The position numbers and the translations under genes are program-made. Shown here piece by piece: positions 58,306-64,000 of a stretch of 64,000 bases of DNA (position 1 is its first letter; every line of letters begins with the position of its first letter). The stretch spans positions 12,557,501 through 12,621,500 of the forward strand of contig JALGPY010000008.1 in assembly GCA_023055425.1 (NCBI GenBank), given 5' to 3'. Below the pieces are notes generated by a model. That model was given only the letters and a program-made list of their open reading frames with translations. It did not search any database and was not told where the DNA came from. The DNA is from Linanthus parryae. Its lineage: Eukaryota > Streptophyta > Magnoliopsida > Ericales > Polemoniaceae.

Positions 58306-61300
58306 CAGCCATCATCAACGGCGTCGAGTTCAAACGAGCATTCGTCGATGGCGGAGCAGCGGTCAACGACGTTTCGCTCCACACACTGAAGCTAGCAGGG
58401 ATCCCCGAGCATAAGATCGTCAAGCGTCCATCTCCGCTGATGGGATTCGGAAGCGACTCTAGAATGACGATCGGATGGATCCGCCTGGGCGTTCAGATTG
58501 GCAAAATCAAGTGCTCAGCAAAGTTCTATGTCATAGACGCGAACACTACATACCACATGATTATTGGTCGAGCCTGGATTCATCGCTTCGACGCGGTTCC
58601 TTCAACAGCTCACCAAGTTATGAAAGCTATCTGGAACGACAGAGTAGTCGAGGTACCGGCTTCGACGAACCCATTCAACCTGGACGAAGCACATCTCAGC
58701 GAGGCGGTGTGGTTCACCGAGATGGCAGATGAGCAAACACCGGGACCATTCAACCCTACTCCTTTGCCTCTCTGGGAGGACATGAAGGACCAGTCACCTG
58801 CGGGAGTAATGGTGACAAGGGAAGATGCCAAGGATAAGCCGTCTACACGCGAAGAGGCGCCACGTATCGCATACCATCGGAAGAATGTGTATACTCTGAA
58901 GAGAATCGCAAAGCATGACCTCGAGGGCAAGGAAATAGAGAGCTTCTACGCCAATGGGAAGAAATGCTATCGCATATGAAGGTGCGCGGGGATGTCCTCA
59001 CACGGGCATGGGGATATCCCTGGGCAAATCAATCAAATCGAGCAGATTGCACTGACGGAAAAGCCAATGCAGAGCACTCCAGATGAGAAGCTCAAAGAAG
59101 CGCCTGAATGCATGGAAGACAGGCCCAGACCGCAAAAGCAAGAGCTAAAGGAAGTGTTCCTCAGCCCGAATGAGGAAAAGAAAAGGCCAGTCTTTCTAAG
59201 TGCGGACCTCACAAGCGAAGAGGAGCAAGGGCTGCTACGACTCCTAACTGAATACAAGGATGTGTTCGCATGGGAGTATGATGAGATGCCAGGTCTGGAT
59301 ACAAGCATCACCATGCACCGTTTAGACATCATCCCAGGGTCTAAACCGGTAAAGCAGAGCACAAGGAGCTTCAGGCCGGAGCTTAACGTGAAAATCAAGC
59401 AAGAGATTGTTAAACTCCTAGATGCCAAGTTCATAGAGCCGAACCACCATCCCACATGGTTGGCCAACATCGTGCCAGTGGTGAAGAAGAACGGACAGCT
59501 CCGCATCTGCGTGGACTTCCGAGATCTCAATCGCTTCTGCCCCAAGGACGATTTCCCACTGCCCAATATCGATTTGCTTATCGATTCAACAGCGGGCCAT
59601 CGCATGTTCAGTTTCATGGACGGCTTCAGCGGGTACAACCAGATCAAGATGGACCCCGAAGATGCGCGGAAAACTGCATTCATCACTCCGGTGGGAGTGT
59701 TCAACTACACAGTGATGCCGTTCGGTCTTAAGAACGCGGGTGCGACCTATCAGCGGGCCATGATGGCTCTGTTCCACGACATGATGCATAAAGAAGTGGA
59801 ATTCTATGTGGATGACCTGGTGGTTAAATCCAAGCACGAAGCAGATCACCTCGCGGATCTACGAAAGGTGGTCAATAGATGCAGGTGTTTTCAGCTAAAG
59901 ATGAATCCCATGAAATGCGCATTTGGGGTGACATCGGGGAAGTTCTTGGGATGCGTAGTTCATCGCCAAGGAATCGAGCCTGATCTTGCGAAAGTATCAG
60001 CCATAACCGGCATGACGCCGCCCCATAACCAGAGTGCATTAAAGTCATTTTTAGGAAAGTTATCCTATCTGCGGAGATTCATCCCAGCGATTGCCGAAAT
60101 CACATGCTGTTTCAGCACTCTTCTCAAGAAGGATGCCGTGTACAACTGGGCTCCGGAGCACGAAGCCGCATTTGAAAAGCTGAAGGATTTGCTGACATCC
60201 TCAAAAATAATGATCGCGCCTCAACTGGGCTCACCGCTTCTGCTATATCTGACATCAACAAGGAGATCTATAGGAGCGCTCTTGGCTCAGGAGTATGAAG
60301 GCCAAGAGAGACCTATCTACTACATCTCTCGCATCGTGCAGCCTGCTGAATCAAGGTACCCAGACATCGAACGTCATTGCCTTGCCTTATTCTTTGTGAT
60401 AGAGAAATTGAAACACTATTTTGCATCACACAAAGTGGTAGTGGTCACCAAGAGCGACCCCATACGATATTTGCTAACTCACACTACTCCTGGCGGGAGA
60501 TTGGCGAAATGGTACATGACCATCTCTCAATATGATATCACATGAGTGCGACCGCGAGCGATCAAGTCGCAGGCGGTAGCGGATCTGTTGGCACAGTTCC
60601 CCGATAACAGCCACGAGCCCGTAATCGAGGAAGAGCTCGAAGGCCCTGAGATCTATGCAATCGACGTGCCCTATTGGACGCTCCACTTTGACGGCTCGTC
60701 CACAAGGAAAGGTGGAGGCATTGGGATAGTCTTGACCAAACCAGATGGGGAGGTCATACAGATGTCCGCAAAGCTCAACTTCGCAGTCACAAACAATGAA
60801 GCGGAATACGAAGCTCTCATCGCAGGGCTCCGCGCGGCGAAAGCCTTGGAAGTAAGCAATCTAACGGTCATGGGAGACTCCAAGTTGATCGTCAAGCAAG
60901 CCTCGGGCGAGTACGGTTTGAAGGAGATCAACCTTGTGTCTTACCGCACCTTAGTGCAAAAGCTGGTACAACAGTTTTGTGATGTGAGGTACGAGCACAA
61001 GCCCCGAGCAGACAACAGACATGTGGATGCTCTGGCAACCTTGGGATCTAAGGTCAGTACAGACAAATGTCCCGCGAAGATCTCCATTGAAGTACGAACA
61101 TCGTCGGCATTGGCAGAAGATGCGTGCGACGACGAAAACATGGATGACACGGATTGGAGAAAAGCAATCCTACAAGCTATTGCGGAAGGCACAAGCAGTG
61201 AAAGCTGGGCACTCACAAAAGGGTACTGCATACATGATAACACCCTCTACTACAAGGGTCTTGGCGGAATACTCATGCGATGCGTCTCCGAGCGAGAGGG

Positions 61301-62715
61301 ACAACTTTTGTTAGAAAAGATTCACCAACACGCTTGCGGAGAAAAGCGAGGTGTCAATCTACAGGAAGGCTCAGAGATATGGCATTCATTGGCCAGACAT
61401 GTCAACAGCCGCAGCCCTGATACAAGGGAAGTGCGAGAGTTGCGCACTAATCAAAGATTCTCTACTCATCGCCCTAACCGATGACGACACGGACTGGAGG
61501 AAGCCACTATTCGATTTCCTCACCCAGGGCACCGTGCCCGAATCAAGAAAAGAAGCCGAGAAATTGAAAAGGAAAGCGTCTCGATATGTGGTACAGGAAA
61601 ACCTGCTTTGGCGAAGAGGTCACGAGGGCAACTTGCTGCGATGTCTAGACGGCAGAGAAGCACAAGAAGTCATGGACCTTTCTCATCAGGTGGAACACCA
61701 AGGAGGTGCGAAATTATGCAGGCAGCTCCTCTCAATTGGATATTTCTGGCCCACGATGGAGGCCGATTGCCGTGCCAAATTACGACGCTGCCAGGAATGC
61801 CAGTTCAAGGGAAACCTGGTGCACGCTCCCGCAGTGGATCTACATGCATTAGGCACACCATGGCCATTTCACACATGGGCTTTGGACTTCATCGGTCCCA
61901 TCCGACCAACGTCGCACGGGAATCATTTCATTCTCACCGCAACTGAGCTATTCACCAAGTGGGTGGAAGCAATACCACTGAAGACGGCAAATGCGCTGGC
62001 TGTGGTCAACTTCATCCAGGAAAGCATCATATGCAGGTTCGGAATCCCAAACACCATTCTTTCAGATAACGGTACTTCTTTTGTTAATCGCCAGGTAGCT
62101 GCGAAATTAGCAGAGTACAATATCAAGCAGATATGTTCTACCCCTTATTACCCGAAGGGAAATGGACAAGCCGAAGCGACCAACAAAACGCTGTTGAGAA
62201 TTTTGAGCAAGATGGTCGCAGATGACCACAAGAAGTGGGCCGACTCTCTAAGCATAGCTCTGTGGGCCTACCGAACTTCTCCAAGGACACCCACGGGGGC
62301 CTCGCCATTTCTACTATGTTAGGCCGAAGCTGTGGTACCTGCGGAGGTGAGAGTCAATTCGGCAAGGCTAGCCTTCCACGCACTCTACGAAAATCAACGC
62401 GATCATGACTTAGTCTTGCTGGAGGAAAAGCGAGAACAAGCCAAAAGGACCAACAAGCGATATCAAGAAAGGATTGCTCGCGCTTACAATAAGACAGTCC
62501 AGCGAAGAGATTTCGCAGTTGGAGACCTGGTCCTGCGCGCATCTGACCACTGCATGCGAGAGGCGACTCACCCAAAGTTCGCAGCCAATTGGGAAGGACC
62601 CTTCGAAGTCACAGAAGTCTTCGACAGTGGCTATTGCAGCATACGAAGGTTGCACGGCATAACCTCAACCCCGAGTTCAGTCAACATGCGCTGGATTAAG
62701 AAGTACTATCCCTGA
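58302..62715 (+). pseudogene. Ty3 pol polyprotein (PR-RT-RH-aRH-INT), broken by stops and a frameshift
   Basis: Blocks in order: protease with V-D-G-G at about 58344; RT with Y-V-D-D at 59805-59816 and F-G-L-K-N-A; first RNase H to 60542; a second RNase H with D (60690), A-E-Y Glu (60804), D (60876) and D (61026), all four acidic residues kept; two successive H-H-C-C-type zinc modules at about 61310-61440 and 61680-61800; an integrase core with D (61885), D (62065) and E (62173) complete; then a C-terminal N-W-E-G-P-F motif. Lesions: TGA 58977-58979, TGA 60543-60545, a frameshift at about 61350-61480, TAG 62320-62322. Each lesion leaves the same domain readable on both sides, so they are recent. 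Confidence 0.88.
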
Positions 62716-62942
62716 CTTCTCTCATTTCATACGTTTTATTATAACGTCGCCTAATCTCTTGTATGGTTACGATTTACACAATCTCCTCTCCCATATGAGA
62801 GGATTGTAATCTCATCTCTCCCATATGAGAGCATTATAATAAGAAAATTCTCCCAAATGAGAAACTTCGTATTTCTGGATGTCGATTTTACTTTGTTAGT
62901 TTGCTATAACTGTTAACAATAAGTATCCGCTACAATAGCATT
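62716..62942 (+). other. 3' untranslated start of the Ty3 element, with short inverted repeats
   Basis: CTCTCCCATATGAGAG occurs twice (about 62786-62801 and 62816-62832) and a related CTCCCAAATGAGAA at about 62849. Each is a small self-complementary hairpin. No coding sequence. Confidence 0.6.
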
Positions 62943-63735
62943 ATGCGAAATGCGATCTTAATTGATCTTCTAAGCCTATCTGTTACGATAGCAGCCTATG
63001 CGAAATGCGATCTTAATTGATCATCTAAGCCTATCTGTTGCGATAGCAGCCTATGAGAATGCGATCTTAATTGATCTTCTAAGCCTATCTGTTACGATAG
63101 CAGCCTATGCGAAATGCGATCTTAATTGATCATCTAAGCCTATCTGTTGCGATAGCAGCCTATGCGAATGCGATCTTAATTGATCATCTAAGCCTATCTG
63201 TTACGATAGCAGCCTATGAGAATGCGATCTTAATTGATCTTCTAAGCCTATCTGTTACGATAGCAGCCTATGCGAAATGCGATCTTAATTGATCTTCTAA
63301 GCCTATCTGTTACGATAGCAGCCTATGCAAAATGCGATCTCAATTGATCTTCTAAAATCCTATCTGTTACGAAAGCAACTCATTCGCAAAATGATCTTGA
63401 TAGATCTTCTAAAGCCTCTGTTACGATAGCAACCCATGCGGAAAAAAAACGATCTTAATTGATCTAGTAAAGCCTATCTGTTACGATATCAACTCATGCG
63501 AAAAATGATCTCAATTGATCTTCTAGTAAAGCCTATCAGCCACGATAGCAACTCGCACCACTTAACGATCTTAATTGATCTACTAAAGACTATCTGCTAC
63601 GATAGCAATATTGTGAAAATGATCTTAAGTGATCCACAAAGACCAATCACAAGCCCATCTGCCAGGATGACACAACTGCGAAAATATGATCTCGAACGAT
63701 CTAATGAAACATCTGCGAATTCATATGGCAGATAG
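62943..63735 (+). repeat. Tandem repeat, 54-55 bp period, in the Ty3 3' region
   Basis: Clean unit starts fall at 62943, 62998, 63053, 63107, 63162, 63216, 63270 and 63325, with ATGCGAAATGCGATCTTAAT at the head and CTATCTGTTACGATAGCAGC at the tail. Further, more diverged units continue to about 63735. CTATCTGTTACGATAG is an imperfect hairpin in each unit. Units alternate between TTGATCTTCT and TTGATCATCT forms, and the alternation suggests higher-order duplication. Open frames across it are repeat translations. Confidence 0.92.
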
Positions 63736-64000
63736 CAAATGCGAAGGCATTACATAGCATTATACAAGGCGGAATATGCCGAAACGCATGCGAAATTGTA
63801 TTTTGTTGTAAAGAGACAGCAGATAATACAAAAGCTATTTATCATTATGAGTCGAAAATACTTACAATTTATCTGTCTAGATAGCAGCTTACAAGCGAAA
63901 AAGCTCAAATCTAACTACGTAGCCAACACGGCTTACAATACATTCGAAAAATAGCTGACAAGCTAGCAAAGGCACACTACGGGAACCCTGGCTGAAAGGG
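63736..64000 (+). other. Ty3 3' region continuing off the edge
   Basis: No coding domain and no LTR start recognised before the window ends. GCGAA-rich motifs continue, consistent with more 3' untranslated sequence. Confidence 0.5.

Larger units (their letters stand above)
55701..64000 (+). mobile_element. Ty3/gypsy retrotransposon, Tat-like lineage, runs off the right edge
   Basis: Sequence continuity with the window-start copy breaks at 55700/55701, where TGTAGATAGTG begins. A ~625-bp LTR, a primer site, gag, protease, RT with its first RNase H, a second RNase H-like domain, integrase and a long 3' region with tandem repeats follow. The extra RNase H and the repeat-rich 3' region are hallmarks of Tat-lineage plant elements (family knowledge). 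The 3' LTR is outside the window, so age cannot be judged. Three in-frame stops and two frameshifts disable the coding region, yet long frames survive, so the decay looks recent. Confidence 0.88.

Noticed and set aside
62943..63735. CRISPR-like regularly spaced repeats
   Set aside because: The whole 54-55 bp unit is repeated with no unique spacers, and it lies in the 3' region of a plant retrotransposon.

Overview
The window looks like intergenic DNA of a flowering plant, probably a eudicot. It is AT-rich and packed with nested transposable elements of plant type: Ty1/copia, Ty3/gypsy with a second RNase H, an L1-like LINE with a DUF4283-like ORF1, CACTA, hAT-like, Emigrant-like, Mutator-like and Harbinger-like elements. 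The only recognisable cellular genes are three tandem paralogues of a class II LATERAL ORGAN BOUNDARIES (LBD/ASL) transcription factor, the LBD40/41/42 type. The species cannot be named from the sequence.

Layout. 1-1487 is a decayed copia reverse transcriptase/RNase H. 1488 to about 5946 is a probable old Ty3-type LTR. 6989-7511 is an Emigrant-like MITE and 8657-9656 a hAT-like element. 9728-14586 is a near-complete copia element (5'LTR-gag-pol-3'LTR). LBD gene 1 lies at 15707-16483. 19085-19517 is a MITE-like segment and 19518-27623 a reverse-strand copia element with 1.54 kb LTRs and a decayed interior. 27694-29040 is a CACTA element. LBD gene 2 is at 30780-31640, a Mutator-like MITE at 34666-34846, a reverse-strand retroelement fragment at about 35698-37111, and LBD gene 3 at 38373-39159. 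About 40955-47430 is a decayed reverse-strand LINE. 47430-50800 is anonymous repetitive DNA with a 66-bp perfect-loop palindrome and a CACTA-like end. 50900-55700 is a second copy of the decayed copia, split by a 3.2 kb solo-LTR-like insert that itself holds a Harbinger-like element. From 55701 a Tat-like Ty3/gypsy element runs off the right edge.

The LBD genes sit in tandem duplicated units whose flanks can be aligned by eye. Because of this, several transposons can be read as filled site versus empty site within the same window. The hAT-like element, the forward copia, the reverse copia, the CACTA element, the Mutator-like MITE and the 35.7-37.1 kb fragment are each present in one unit and absent from its paralogue. 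They therefore post-date the duplication.

The three LBD copies have diverged in the same functional places. Copy 2 lost the first zinc-coordinating Cys. The C-terminal LxLxL (EAR-like) tail is out of frame in copy 1, altered in copy 2 and deleted in copy 3. All three keep the same intron position, a TATA box and a perfectly conserved 18-bp promoter block. I found no tRNA, rRNA, CRISPR array or organelle-derived segment. I did not recognise a wholly new system. The LBD array and its transposon layering are the most informative content.
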